Positions 7,270 through 16,496 are shown, numbered from the stretch's first letter. The stretch is DNA of 28,597 nucleotides from Lachnospiraceae bacterium (GCA_015057205.1 SVEW01000007.1:1-28597), one strand, 5' to 3'. Made by a program: numbers and translations. Notes: generated by a model from the letters alone, not told the origin.

Positions 7270-7364
7270 AATGTGTAAACTCCTTTCACTACATTTAAAA
7301 AATAAGAAATTTCTGTTCCTATTCTGTGTCTATTCTTTGTTTTTTGGCTTATGCCACAATAGTA

Positions 7365-7393
7365 ATTATAGCTAGAAAACTTCTAAAAAACAA
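7365..7393 (-). promoter_or_regulatory. serC promoter
   Basis: On the minus strand TTGTTT (7393-7388) and TATAAT (7370-7365) are 17 bases apart. A palindrome of the form TAGAA-GTT-TTCTA fills much of the spacer and may be an operator. Confidence 0.65.
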
Positions 7394-7401
7394 CCCCAAT
7401 T

Positions 7402-7415
7402 TGCAAGAGTTTGCA
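7402..7415. promoter_or_regulatory. Inverted repeat upstream of the serC promoter
   Basis: TGCAA-GAGT-TTGCA is a perfect 5-bp dyad nine bases upstream of the -35 element. Its position suits a transcription factor site, but no regulator can be assigned. Confidence 0.3.
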
Positions 7416-7433
7416 TAACATTTCTTTGTTTTT

Positions 7434-7459
7434 CTTAAAGAGTTCCTTTAAGTTTTTTT
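7434..7459 (+). terminator. Plus-oriented terminator-like hairpin in the serC/CDF gap
   Basis: CTTAAAG (7434-7440), a 5-base loop, CTTTAAG (7446-7452) and seven T residues form an intrinsic-terminator shape on the plus strand. Both neighbouring genes are on the minus strand, so it would stop antisense transcripts from entering the CDF gene. The stem is AT-rich and may be weak. Confidence 0.4.
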
Positions 7460-7468
7460 AAAGCCGCT

Positions 7469-8590
7469 CTATTCTTCGGAAAAATCAGTATCCATAGCAA
7501 TTTGCAAAGAATATTCCGGATACATCTTTTGCACGCCATCATATACCTTTTGATATACCGCCGTGCGATTTTTTTCATTTAAACTAATTACCACATCAAA
7601 TCGAAGGGTCTTTTTTTCTTCATTTACGTAAAACGCATGTATCTGTATAACGCTTTCTTCCTCAAGGACAAAAGCACTCACCTTTTCTCGCATAGCATTC
7701 GCTTTTGGATTTTTGGTATTAATGGTATATACACCAATAGCAGTCAATAAAATATTGTACTCTTTCAATATTTTTATGCTTATGTTTCTGAGCATCTCAT
7801 CTAGTTCATCTACCGAAAGGGTATCAAGCACTTCAATGTGAAGAGAGCCGTGAAAGGTATCCGGTCCATAGTTATGCAATACCAAATCGTATACGCCCTG
7901 TACGTTTTCAAATGAGAGTACGGACTTTTTCAACTCTCTTGCCAATTCTACATCTGCCCGTTCTCCCAAAATAGTTGACACAGAATCCTTAATCATATCA
8001 AATCCGGCTTTGACTATCAAAAGGGAAATACCGGCACCAAGCCATGCCTCTAAAGAAATATGAAACCATAAATAAATTCCCGCAGCCACTAGCGTTGATG
8101 CCGAGATTACCGCATCATGGGTTGCATCCTCTCCGGAATTCACCAAAGAATCCGAACGAAGTGCCTCCCCTTTCTTTTTGGTAAAAAGTCCTAGCACTAC
8201 TTTTACAGCAACCGCCGCTGCCACAATAACCAAAGCCACTGCTGAATAATCCGGCTTTTCCGGGTGCAAAATCTTTTTTATGGATTCTACAAACGATGTA
8301 ATGCCGGCGTAAAGCACAATAACTGAAATTACCAACGCACTTAAATACTCAATTCTGCCATAGCCAAAGGGATGCTTTTTATCTGCATCCCTTCCGGCTA
8401 ATTTTGTTCCGATTATGGTAATCAGAGAAGAGGCTGCATCTGACAGGTTGTTCAATGCATCCATTACGATAGCAATGGAGTGGGCCGATAATCCGATTAC
8501 TGCCTTGAATATTGCCAATAAAATATTTGATACAATTCCAATAACACTCACTTTTATGATTTCCTGTTCCCGCTTAGCCTTTGCTTTCAT
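7469..8590 (-). CDS. Cation diffusion facilitator (CDF) metal exporter, possibly manganese
   Basis: CDF proteins export divalent metal ions by proton antiport in the cytoplasmic membrane. The 373-residue protein has the usual N-terminal transmembrane bundle (first helix about 12-33, segments to about 200), the KKHPFGYGRIEYL loop at 71-83 and a C-terminal cytoplasmic domain, which is longer than in many members. The transmembrane metal site reads Asn47, Asp51, Asp155 and Asp159. Zinc exporters usually have His in this set; an Asn-Asp-Asp-Asp set is what I associate with manganese-type members, so Mn is the likelier substrate, by inference. AAAGGAGG lies 6 bases before the start. It follows pepF by 67 bases, with no convincing promoter or terminator between them. 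Confidence 0.88.
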   Translation of the reverse strand: MKAKAKREQEIIKVSVIGIVSNILLAIFKAVIGLSAHSIAIVMDALNNLSDAASSLITIIGTKLAGRDADKKHPFGYGRIEYLSALVISVIVLYAGITSFVESIKKILHPEKPDYSAVALVIVAAAVAVKVVLGLFTKKKGEALRSDSLVNSGEDATHDAVISASTLVAAGIYLWFHISLEAWLGAGISLLIVKAGFDMIKDSVSTILGERADVELARELKKSVLSFENVQGVYDLVLHNYGPDTFHGSLHIEVLDTLSVDELDEMLRNISIKILKEYNILLTAIGVYTINTKNPKANAMREKVSAFVLEEESVIQIHAFYVNEEKKTLRFDVVISLNEKNRTAVYQKVYDGVQKMYPEYSLQIAMDTDFSEE

Positions 8591-8657
8591 ACTTCTCCTC
8601 CTTTATTTCTCGCATTCCCGAAAAAACGTCTTCGCAGCCGTCATTCGTCGCCTCACC

Positions 8658-10463
8658 CTACTCTTGTGTCAACTCATCCATCTCATCAATCAGTTCCCCG
8701 AATAATTTCAGTGCCTGATTAATCGGCTCTGCAGTCGTCATATCCACACCTGCATCCTTTAATAGGCTGATAGGATCTTTGCTACATCCACCGCTTAAGA
8801 ACTTCAGATATTTCTCAACGGCCGGTGCGCCTTCGTTTAAAATTTTCTGAGACAAGGCAATGGCTGCAGAGAATCCTGTTGCATACTGGAACACATAATA
8901 ATTGTAATAAAAATGCGGAATTCTACACCACTCGTAACGAATTTCATCGTCGATAACAATGCCGTCTCCAAAATACAACTTATTCAATTCTTCGTATTCT
9001 TTGCTCAAGACATCAGCTGTTAATGTTGTTCCTGCTTCTGCTAACCGGTTGATTTTCAACTCAAATTCCGCAAACATGGTCTGACGATACAACGTTCCCT
9101 TAAATTGTTCTAAGAAATGGTTGATTAAAATAGCACGCTCTTTCTTATCAGTGGTTTTCTTTAACAAGTACTGCATCAATAACGCTTCGTTACAGGTAGA
9201 AGCAATCTCTGCCACAAAGATCTTGTAATGTGCATAGGTTCTTGGCTGATGCTTGTTGGATAAATAGGAATGCATAGCATGTCCCATTTCGTGTGCCAGG
9301 GTAAATTCCGAATCCAGGTTATCGCTATAGTTCATCAATACAAACGGATGCACCAATGCGCCGGAAGAATAGGCTCCGCTTCGTTTGCCCTTGTTCTCGT
9401 ATTTATCAACCCAGCGATTTTCAAAACCACTCTTTAATACTTTGCCATACTCTTCGCCCAACGGTTTTACAGCCTCCAAAACATTTTGAACGGCTTCCTC
9501 ATATGGAATCTTCTGAGAAGACGCTTCTGTAATCGGTGTATACACATCGTAAAAATGTAACTCGTCTACCTTCAATAATTTCTTACGAAGTGCCACATAG
9601 TTGTACATTTTATCCATGTTATCATGTACTGCTTCTATCAGGTTGAAATATACGCTAACCGGTACGTTGGTAACATCAAGCGCCGCCTCTAAGGTATTAT
9701 CGTATTTTCTTGCCTTTGCATTAAACTGCAAGGTTTTTACCTGCGCACCAAGAATAGATGCAAACGTATTGGAAAACTGTTTATAGGTATGGTATACCGA
9801 TTCAAATGCAGATTTTCGGAGAACTCTGTCCTTCTGCGTTTGAGACGGAATAAAACTTCCGTGGGTTACGGCATACGGTTTTCCTTCACCATCCACTGCA
9901 TCCGGATAAGTAATATCCGCATCATTTAACATGCCGAAAATTTTATCCGGCTGACCGGTTACATCTCCGGCATCTGCTAAAAGTGCTTCCATCTCACTGC
10001 TCAGAAAATGCGCTTTTCTTCTGCGCTTGTTTTCAATTGCTGTTTTGTATACTTCTAGTCCTTCGGTTTCTTTATAGAAACGCTCCATATCTTCATCAGA
10101 GATAGACAAAATCTCCGGTGTTACATATGCTGTAGCTGCATCGATTTTAACATACGCCGCCATAACTTTTGCAGAGTAATCCTGATAAAAACTATTGGCC
10201 GTATCTTCATCAGCCTTACGAAAAGCATAGCCTCCAAGACGGTCTAAATATACGTCTAATTCTTCATCCGCTTTGTAGTATGCCAAAATAGCCTCTCCGC
10301 TTTCTTTCAGTTTTCCCTCAAAAGAAGCTAGTTTATCAATAAATTCTCCGCAACGTGCGTAATCCTCTTCCCAGGCTTTGTCACTTTCATATAAGTCCTC
10401 TGTTGCCCAGGTGTCTTCCTTTTTTACATCTTCCCTCTTTGTCAATCCTCTTACTTCTTCCAT
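8658..10463 (-). CDS. pepF: Oligoendopeptidase F, M3 family
   Basis: This zinc endopeptidase cleaves short peptides in the cytosol. The 601-residue chain carries the active site HEMGH at 391-395 with the third zinc ligand Glu419 in AEIASTCNEA, and the YSSGALVHPFVL block just before it, typical of the PepF branch. No signal peptide is seen. The start has GAGGAGG immediately upstream at correct spacing. It lies 18 bases after the second ABC exporter gene on the same strand, without a terminator, so it is probably read from the exporter promoter. A functional link with the exporter is possible but not shown. Confidence 0.95.
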   Translation of the reverse strand: MEEVRGLTKREDVKKEDTWATEDLYESDKAWEEDYARCGEFIDKLASFEGKLKESGEAILAYYKADEELDVYLDRLGGYAFRKADEDTANSFYQDYSAKVMAAYVKIDAATAYVTPEILSISDEDMERFYKETEGLEVYKTAIENKRRRKAHFLSSEMEALLADAGDVTGQPDKIFGMLNDADITYPDAVDGEGKPYAVTHGSFIPSQTQKDRVLRKSAFESVYHTYKQFSNTFASILGAQVKTLQFNAKARKYDNTLEAALDVTNVPVSVYFNLIEAVHDNMDKMYNYVALRKKLLKVDELHFYDVYTPITEASSQKIPYEEAVQNVLEAVKPLGEEYGKVLKSGFENRWVDKYENKGKRSGAYSSGALVHPFVLMNYSDNLDSEFTLAHEMGHAMHSYLSNKHQPRTYAHYKIFVAEIASTCNEALLMQYLLKKTTDKKERAILINHFLEQFKGTLYRQTMFAEFELKINRLAEAGTTLTADVLSKEYEELNKLYFGDGIVIDDEIRYEWCRIPHFYYNYYVFQYATGFSAAIALSQKILNEGAPAVEKYLKFLSGGCSKDPISLLKDAGVDMTTAEPINQALKLFGELIDEMDELTQE

Positions 10464-10481
10464 TTTATCCTCCTCTTTTTT

Positions 10482-12488
10482 TTACTCTTCAACGGATGCT
10501 AGCTGCAACTCGTAGAGTTTATAGTAGATGCCCTTCTTTGCAAGCAATTCCTGGTGGGTACCACTTTCCATGATTTTTCCCTTGTCCATAACCATAATCT
10601 TATCGGCATGTTGAATCGTCGACAGACGATGTGCTACCATGATGGTGGTTCTGCCTTCCATCAATCGCTGTAGGGCTTCTGTTATAAGGCTTTCCGTCTC
10701 TGTGTCAATATTGGCGGTAGCCTCATCGAGTACCAAAATGCTTGGGTTATACGCCAGCGTTCTCGCAAAACTAAGCAACTGACGCTGTCCCGCTGAAAAT
10801 GTTGCTCCACGCTCCGACACCGGTTCGTCGTAACCCTGCGGCAATTTTCTAATAAACCCATCCGCATTTACATACTTTGCTGCATCCATCATCTGCTCGC
10901 GGGTAATTTCCGGATTGTTTAGTGTAATATTGCTCTTGATGTCTCCGGTAAAAATAAACACATCCTGCTGCACCTGACCAATGTTTCCACGCAAAGCATT
11001 TGTACTGTACTCTTTTATATCTTTTCCATCAATTTTAATTGCTCCTTCCTGAATATCGTAATAACGACCAATCAGATTCAGAATGGAGGATTTCCCAGCT
11101 CCCGTAGCACCTACAAAAGCAACGCGCTCCCCCGGTTTGATGGTAAAATTGATATCTTTTAAAACATACTCATCATCCTCATAAGCAAACCATACGTTTT
11201 CAAACGTAATCTCACCTTTTAGCCTTTCCGGCATCAAGGTGTCCGCTCCATTAACAATCGTTGGCTTTTCATCAAGTATGGTAAAAATTTTCTCCGCAGA
11301 TGCCAGTGAAGACTGCAGCGTTCCAAACTGCTCTGCCAATTCCTGAATCGGTTCAAAGAATCGGCGGATGTAGTTGATGAAAATGTACAAAGTTCCAACG
11401 GTAAGGGAGCCCTCTAACGTATATTTACCGCCAAAGCCCATAATGATAATCAGCGCCACAACAGACAGAGCATAAATACTTGGTCGGAAAATAGCAAACG
11501 TCATCTGCTCTCTGAAATAGGCCTTAAATAAAGTTTTATTCTTTCCGTTAAATTCCTCATACTTTTCTTTTTCCCTGGTAAAAATCTGAATCAACCGCAT
11601 GCCGGACAGATTTTCTGACAGGAAAGTATTTAAATCTGTCAGTGCTGCACGCACCATACGATACGCTTTTCTGGACATGTAGCGGAAAAAGAATGTAAGT
11701 CCCCCTACTATCGGGAGCATCATAAAGGCAAGTCCCGTCATTTTCACATTAATGGATAACATGACAACGGCAAAACCGATAATCTTAACCACATTACGGA
11801 ACAATTTCACCAACACGGTAGAAAACAATTCATTAATGGCTTCTGTATCATTGGTTACACGGGTCACCAGTTTACCAACCGGTTCCTGATTGAAAAACTT
11901 CGTATCCAGTGTCAACACATGGGAATACACTTCATTTCGCATTTCGTATACGATGTCTTGTCCCATCTTTTGTAACACCCAAATACTTACTGCATCACAA
12001 ACCAGATACGCCACCAGCACGATCAAATACAAAAGTGACGCTTCCTTAACGCCGTTCAAATCATGAATTCGTAACATCCGGATATCTTTTTTGCTCATTT
12101 GTTGTCCGGTGTATGCTTTCCCATCAATGGTGACGGTTACTGCTTTTCCATTTACCTTTGCGTTATCCGCATGGTTCAGTTTCTTAGAAATAGAAGCATC
12201 CTCATATCGGAATAAATAATAAGTGTTTTTCCACAAATAAACCTGGTAAAACTCTTTTGTTTCATCCTTGTCGAATTTTTTTGCAAGCGGAACTCCATGG
12301 TAATTCACTTCAGAATCCGCTTTTTTCACAACCCCGTACGGTTTATAGTAAGCATTGATATAGGTATCAATAGCATCACCGATAATCAATGGTCGATACA
12401 GTTCTAATGCAATCAAAACCAGCACAATCACCAGGGAAAATCCTGCCGCCAGCTTGTGAGGTTTCAAATACGCTAACAATCTTCTCAT
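10482..12488 (-). CDS. ABC exporter half-transporter, BmrD/YheH-like
   Basis: This is one half of a heterodimeric multidrug-type ABC exporter. The 668-residue protein has a first transmembrane helix at about 12-35, then an unusually long extracytoplasmic insert at roughly 45-145, then the remaining helices to about 380, as in Bacillus BmrD (673 residues). The nucleotide domain has Walker A GATGAGKSS at 460-468, a divergent signature FSAGQ at 564-568, Walker B with catalytic Glu589 (VLDEAT) and the switch His620. The weak signature here and the missing glutamate in the partner fall on the same composite ATP site, so that site is degenerate and the other is active. Start and partner stop overlap by four bases. 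Confidence 0.9.
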   Translation of the reverse strand: MRRLLAYLKPHKLAAGFSLVIVLVLIALELYRPLIIGDAIDTYINAYYKPYGVVKKADSEVNYHGVPLAKKFDKDETKEFYQVYLWKNTYYLFRYEDASISKKLNHADNAKVNGKAVTVTIDGKAYTGQQMSKKDIRMLRIHDLNGVKEASLLYLIVLVAYLVCDAVSIWVLQKMGQDIVYEMRNEVYSHVLTLDTKFFNQEPVGKLVTRVTNDTEAINELFSTVLVKLFRNVVKIIGFAVVMLSINVKMTGLAFMMLPIVGGLTFFFRYMSRKAYRMVRAALTDLNTFLSENLSGMRLIQIFTREKEKYEEFNGKNKTLFKAYFREQMTFAIFRPSIYALSVVALIIIMGFGGKYTLEGSLTVGTLYIFINYIRRFFEPIQELAEQFGTLQSSLASAEKIFTILDEKPTIVNGADTLMPERLKGEITFENVWFAYEDDEYVLKDINFTIKPGERVAFVGATGAGKSSILNLIGRYYDIQEGAIKIDGKDIKEYSTNALRGNIGQVQQDVFIFTGDIKSNITLNNPEITREQMMDAAKYVNADGFIRKLPQGYDEPVSERGATFSAGQRQLLSFARTLAYNPSILVLDEATANIDTETESLITEALQRLMEGRTTIMVAHRLSTIQHADKIMVMDKGKIMESGTHQELLAKKGIYYKLYELQLASVEE

Positions 12489-14266
12489 GCGCTTTCACCC
12501 TCCTTTGCTGCTTTCATGGCTTCTAACTGCTGCTTCTCAAACATTTTCTTATACACACCATTTGCTGCCATTAGGCTCTGATGGTTGCCACATTCTACCA
12601 TTTCCCCATCTTCTAATACCATAATTATATCCGCATTCTGTATGGTTGTAATTCGATGTGCAATTAAAATTGTGGTCTTTCCGGCACGAACACGTTTCAA
12701 ATTATCCAAAATATGCTCTTCCGTATCGGTATCTACCGCAGACAAGGAATCATCCATAATTAAAATTGGTGCATCCTTAATAAGTGCTCTGGCAATGGAA
12801 CTTCTCTGTTTTTGTCCACCGGACAACGTTACACCCCGCTCTCCCACAATGGTGTCATAACTTTGCGGAAATTCCATAATAGAATCATGAATGCAGGCTG
12901 CCCTTGCAGCATTTTTTACTTCTTCTTTATCTACTTTTTCCAAATCTACACCAAAGGCTATGTTTCGTTCCAACGTATCAGAAAACAAAAAATTATCCTG
13001 TGGAACGTAAGCTATATTTTCACGAAGTTGCTTAAGCGGAATATCTCGAATATCCATGTCATCAAAGTAAATCATCCCCTTATTTACTCTATACAGATGC
13101 AAAAGTAAATTCACGAAAGTCGATTTACCGGCGCCGGTTTTACCGATTACCGCCAATGTGGTTCCCGGTTCCACTGTCAAATTCAAGTGTTTTAACGTCG
13201 GCTCTAAGTGTCCTTTATGTATAAATGTCAAGTCATGTAACATCAATTTTCCTTTAAACGCTTCATAGTCAGAATGCTCATCCCCTGCCGGTGTTTCCTC
13301 TAAGATTTCGCTTTTTGCTTCAAAAATCTCGTTCAGACGGGAAATAGATGCCGTTCCTCTCGAAAACATATTAATCGCTTCTCCTGCTGCAAGCATCGGC
13401 CAAATTAACATGGTTATGTATTGGGTAAATGCAACGAAATCGCCTAAAGAAATATCCCCCAATATGGCCATACGGCCACCTATCAGCAGATTGCAAAGGC
13501 TACTTAATCCAATGAGAAATCCTACACCCGGTTCCTCAATGGCAATCCATTTTAAAAAATGCAGATTCTTTCTTCTGGTTTCCTTATTTTTGTCATCAAA
13601 TCCTTTACGTTGCTCGTCTTCCTGAACAAAGGCTTTGATAACGCGAATTCCGGAAATACCTTCCTGAACAAAATCACTTAAGTCTTCAAAGGCCTTCTGC
13701 ATTTTCTTGTAAACGCGATGGATCCATTTTCCAAATAAAAGTTCCCCAAACATGATAACGAACATAGGTATAATCGTAATGGATGTCAAACGAAAGTCCA
13801 CCGTTCGCACCATCTGAAAAATAACCATCAGCGCCATGACCGTTGCGTCAAAAGCAGAAATAACGGCAGGTCCTAATGCCATTCGAACTGCGTTCAAATC
13901 ATTGGTAAAATGTGCCATCAATCCACCTGTCTTATGCTCATTGTAATATTCCACATCCATGGTTTCCAAATGAGCAAACAACTGGTTACGAATGTCAAAT
14001 TCCACCTTACGAGCAGTCACAAATAAAAAATACCGCCACATAAATCGACCGACCGCCATAATCAATCCACATAAAATAACCATGAGAATCAAATGTCTCA
14101 CGCCATTCATATCCATCGTGTGATTGGTCAGACCGTCGGTTAGTTCTCCGGTATAAGCCGGAATAAAGAGGCTGGCATAATCAACCCCCGCCAATACTAT
14201 GATACCAATGATGTAACGTATCAAGTGTGGCTTTACAAACCGGAATAAAAACTTAAAATTCTTCAC
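12485..14266 (-). CDS. ABC exporter half-transporter, BmrC/YheI-like
   Basis: The partner of the preceding entry. The 593-residue protein has six transmembrane helices in the first 300 residues and a nucleotide domain with Walker A GKTGAGKST at 375-383, a canonical LSGGQ at 481-485 and His537. In Walker B the catalytic glutamate is replaced by Asp506 (IMDDS), the known mark of the non-hydrolysing half in such heterodimers. The start is GTG at 14266, backed by AAGGAG eight bases upstream. It is first in a unit with the second half-transporter, pepF and the CDF gene, driven by the promoter at 14299-14327. The substrate cannot be read from sequence; drugs, lipids or peptides are all possible. 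Confidence 0.9.
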   Translation of the reverse strand: MKNFKFLFRFVKPHLIRYIIGIIVLAGVDYASLFIPAYTGELTDGLTNHTMDMNGVRHLILMVILCGLIMAVGRFMWRYFLFVTARKVEFDIRNQLFAHLETMDVEYYNEHKTGGLMAHFTNDLNAVRMALGPAVISAFDATVMALMVIFQMVRTVDFRLTSITIIPMFVIMFGELLFGKWIHRVYKKMQKAFEDLSDFVQEGISGIRVIKAFVQEDEQRKGFDDKNKETRRKNLHFLKWIAIEEPGVGFLIGLSSLCNLLIGGRMAILGDISLGDFVAFTQYITMLIWPMLAAGEAINMFSRGTASISRLNEIFEAKSEILEETPAGDEHSDYEAFKGKLMLHDLTFIHKGHLEPTLKHLNLTVEPGTTLAVIGKTGAGKSTFVNLLLHLYRVNKGMIYFDDMDIRDIPLKQLRENIAYVPQDNFLFSDTLERNIAFGVDLEKVDKEEVKNAARAACIHDSIMEFPQSYDTIVGERGVTLSGGQKQRSSIARALIKDAPILIMDDSLSAVDTDTEEHILDNLKRVRAGKTTILIAHRITTIQNADIIMVLEDGEMVECGNHQSLMAANGVYKKMFEKQQLEAMKAAKEGESA

Positions 14267-14298
14267 GTTTCCTTCTCCTTTTCTAAATTCTCAATTCA

Positions 14299-14327
14299 AT
14301 TCTACCAAAACACAAAAAAAGTGGCAA
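14299..14327 (-). promoter_or_regulatory. Promoter of the ABC exporter unit, overlapped by a hairpin
   Basis: On the minus strand TTGCCA (14327-14322) and TAGAAT (14304-14299) are 17 bases apart. The -35 element lies inside a 7-bp inverted repeat AAAAGTG-TTGC-CACTTTT followed by more T residues, so the same bases look like a second, weaker terminator of the upstream chemotaxis gene or an operator dyad. The leader is only about 25 bases, so no BmrB-like leader ORF fits downstream of this start. Confidence 0.7.
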
Positions 14328-14340
14328 CACTTTTAGACAA

Positions 14341-14371
14341 AAAAAGAGTACAGTCAACCTGCACTCTTTTT
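14341..14371 (-). terminator. Terminator of the chemotaxis receptor gene
   Basis: Arms 14341-14353 and 14359-14371 form a 13-bp stem with one G-T pair and a 5-base loop. On the minus strand seven T residues run through and past the stem end. Confidence 0.9.
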
Positions 14372-14398
14372 GGTATATTTTTCTGTATTTTCTTATAT

Positions 14399-16420
14399 CT
14401 AAATACTACTGTCCGTCAACTTAAACCGGTTAATTTGTGCTTTCAAGTCATCCGCAACGTCTGACATTTCCTTACTTGCCGAGGCAATCTCTTCAATCGA
14501 TGCGGTCTGCTCCTGGGTAGATGCACTAATCATACTCGTATTGTCCACAATATCATTGGCAATGCCATCTACCTGTTCAATGGCAACCTTAACACGTTCA
14601 CCGGCATCCATGCTTTCTTCCGCAACAGACACCGATTCCTTAATCTGACGAACCAGACCATTAATTTCATCTGCAATGGCATTAAATGTCTGTGCTGCAT
14701 CTTCTACAATCCCCGCACTTTCTGCGGTCTGCTCGGTGCCAACACTCATAGAGCGGGTTGCAGCAATCGTTCTTTGCTGAATCTCATTAACAATTCCGGC
14801 AATCTCGGACACTGCCTCCTTACTCTCAATAGCAAGGGATCCGACTTCGGTTGCAACTACCGCAAAACCACGTCCGGCCTCTCCTGCGCGCGCTGCCTCA
14901 ATGGATGCGTTCAAAGATAATAGATTCGTCTGCTCAGAAATAGAACTAATCGTCTCCACAATACTACCAATCTTCTTTGACTGCTCAGCCAACTCCTTAA
15001 TCACGCAATCGGTATCCTCAATGGAAGCTTTTAATTCATTCATCCGAGAAACGGCTCTCTCTAATTTCTTCTGCCCATTGGCAGCATCTTCACTCACTTT
15101 GTTGGATGCCTCCATAACCTCAACGGAATTATCCTTTACATTACGAATGCTATCCACCATCGTATCTACCATATCAGAAGCTTCCGTAACCGCATTTTTT
15201 TGTTCTGTTGCACCGGATGCTAAATTTGTAGCACCTTCTGCTATGGTAGCCAATGCATCTGCAGACTGCTCTGATACTTCGTTAAACTGTTGTGTTGATT
15301 CCGCCACTTTTCCGGCAGAGTTCTGTGCCTCTGACAAAACACCGGCTATTTTATTTTTCATCGTGTTAAAAGAGTGGGCCAACACTCCAATCTCATTTTT
15401 CGCACTTACATTCACATCTGGCTGTGTCAAGTCACCATGTGCCATTTCTTCGGCAATATCAGCAATTTTGCGAATTGGATTCGCAAGACGACCCGCATAC
15501 CACATTGCCACAAGCATGGCAGCTACAAAGGAAATCACACCAATGGCTGCCATAAGCATGGCTGTTTGATAAGCACTATTTAACGTTACAGAACGTACAC
15601 GGCAAGCTGCTATCACCCATCCGGAAACCGGCTCCTTGCGCCAGCATACCATCCACTTCTCACCTTCCCAGGTTGTATCATAGTATCCGTGCGTTTTGTC
15701 TCCACGAGAATCCGTGTAAAACGGATTCATAGACTGATCCTCCGGGCTATCCGCTTTAATCTCGTGACCGGAATGTGCCAACACGGAACCTGTGCAATCA
15801 ACCACCACGATTTCCATGCGTTCCTCGTTCACTTCTTCCGCAAGCAATTGCTGAAATACATTCAAATCAATGTTACGATGAATAACCCCTATCACCGTAT
15901 TTCCTTCAAAATTTTTAACCGGAACAGAAAAGGTACACATCCTGTTACCATTCCTCTTCGAAATCTGAATATCAGAAACATAAACATTTCCTTTCATCGC
16001 TTCCAAAAAATATTCACGCTCTCCTATATTAATGAGATCCGTATTTGTTTTCGCAATCTGATCACCATTGGCATTTGCAATTGCCATCAGGTTATCATCC
16101 TCAAACATTCCATTCACCTTTAATAGCTGAGCATCCACTTGTTCTTTAAAAGACTCATCTCCGGATACAAAGCTTACAACCGCCGGCGACGTTGCTAACG
16201 TTTGCATTAACTGAATATTCTTGTCAATTACTTTACTAAGATCCATTTCAACGTTCTTAACCTGAACCGTATTCATCTTCGTAACATTACGCAACCCCTG
16301 GCCGATGGTCTTATTTACACTAACCATCGTAGCAATGACTAACGGAATTGCTACTGCTAATGAGGTAAAAACAATCAACTGGGTTTTAATACTTTTCTTA
16401 CCATTCTTCGCTTTTGCCAT
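14399..16420 (-). CDS. Methyl-accepting chemotaxis protein with periplasmic-type Cache sensor
   Basis: A membrane receptor that signals through CheA/CheW. In the 673-residue protein the first transmembrane helix is at about 13-36, an extracellular dCache-like sensor at about 37-285 (with the segment INIGEREYFLEAMKG typical of these domains), the second helix at about 286-306, a HAMP linker, and a long coiled-coil signalling domain. The conserved hairpin tip EQTNLLSLNASIEAARAG is at 496-513. I start at 16420, with AAGGAGG seven bases upstream, instead of six codons earlier. The ligand is unknown; such sensors often bind amino acids. It implies a motile host, although no flagellar or che gene is in the window. 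An extended -10 promoter precedes it and a strong terminator follows. Confidence 0.93.
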   Translation of the reverse strand: MAKAKNGKKSIKTQLIVFTSLAVAIPLVIATMVSVNKTIGQGLRNVTKMNTVQVKNVEMDLSKVIDKNIQLMQTLATSPAVVSFVSGDESFKEQVDAQLLKVNGMFEDDNLMAIANANGDQIAKTNTDLINIGEREYFLEAMKGNVYVSDIQISKRNGNRMCTFSVPVKNFEGNTVIGVIHRNIDLNVFQQLLAEEVNEERMEIVVVDCTGSVLAHSGHEIKADSPEDQSMNPFYTDSRGDKTHGYYDTTWEGEKWMVCWRKEPVSGWVIAACRVRSVTLNSAYQTAMLMAAIGVISFVAAMLVAMWYAGRLANPIRKIADIAEEMAHGDLTQPDVNVSAKNEIGVLAHSFNTMKNKIAGVLSEAQNSAGKVAESTQQFNEVSEQSADALATIAEGATNLASGATEQKNAVTEASDMVDTMVDSIRNVKDNSVEVMEASNKVSEDAANGQKKLERAVSRMNELKASIEDTDCVIKELAEQSKKIGSIVETISSISEQTNLLSLNASIEAARAGEAGRGFAVVATEVGSLAIESKEAVSEIAGIVNEIQQRTIAATRSMSVGTEQTAESAGIVEDAAQTFNAIADEINGLVRQIKESVSVAEESMDAGERVKVAIEQVDGIANDIVDNTSMISASTQEQTASIEEIASASKEMSDVADDLKAQINRFKLTDSSI

Positions 16421-16459
16421 GGCACAACCTCCTTGCACTTAGTGACTCTCACCTTGACG

Positions 16460-16465
16460 ATTGTA
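16460..16465 (-). promoter_or_regulatory. Putative extended -10 promoter of the chemotaxis receptor
   Basis: On the minus strand TGGTACAAT is an extended -10 element without a good -35. It lies between yhaN-like and the receptor, and a small dyad GTGA-CTC-TCAC follows it in the leader (16442-16452). No sigma-28 consensus was recognised. Confidence 0.4.
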
Positions 16466-16496
16466 CCATAATTTTTTGACGCTTCTGTGACATTGC

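Noticed and set aside
14901..15569. A 222-codon plus-strand open frame
   Set aside because: It lies fully opposite the chemotaxis receptor, has no ribosome site and reads as an antisense shadow of its helical repeats.
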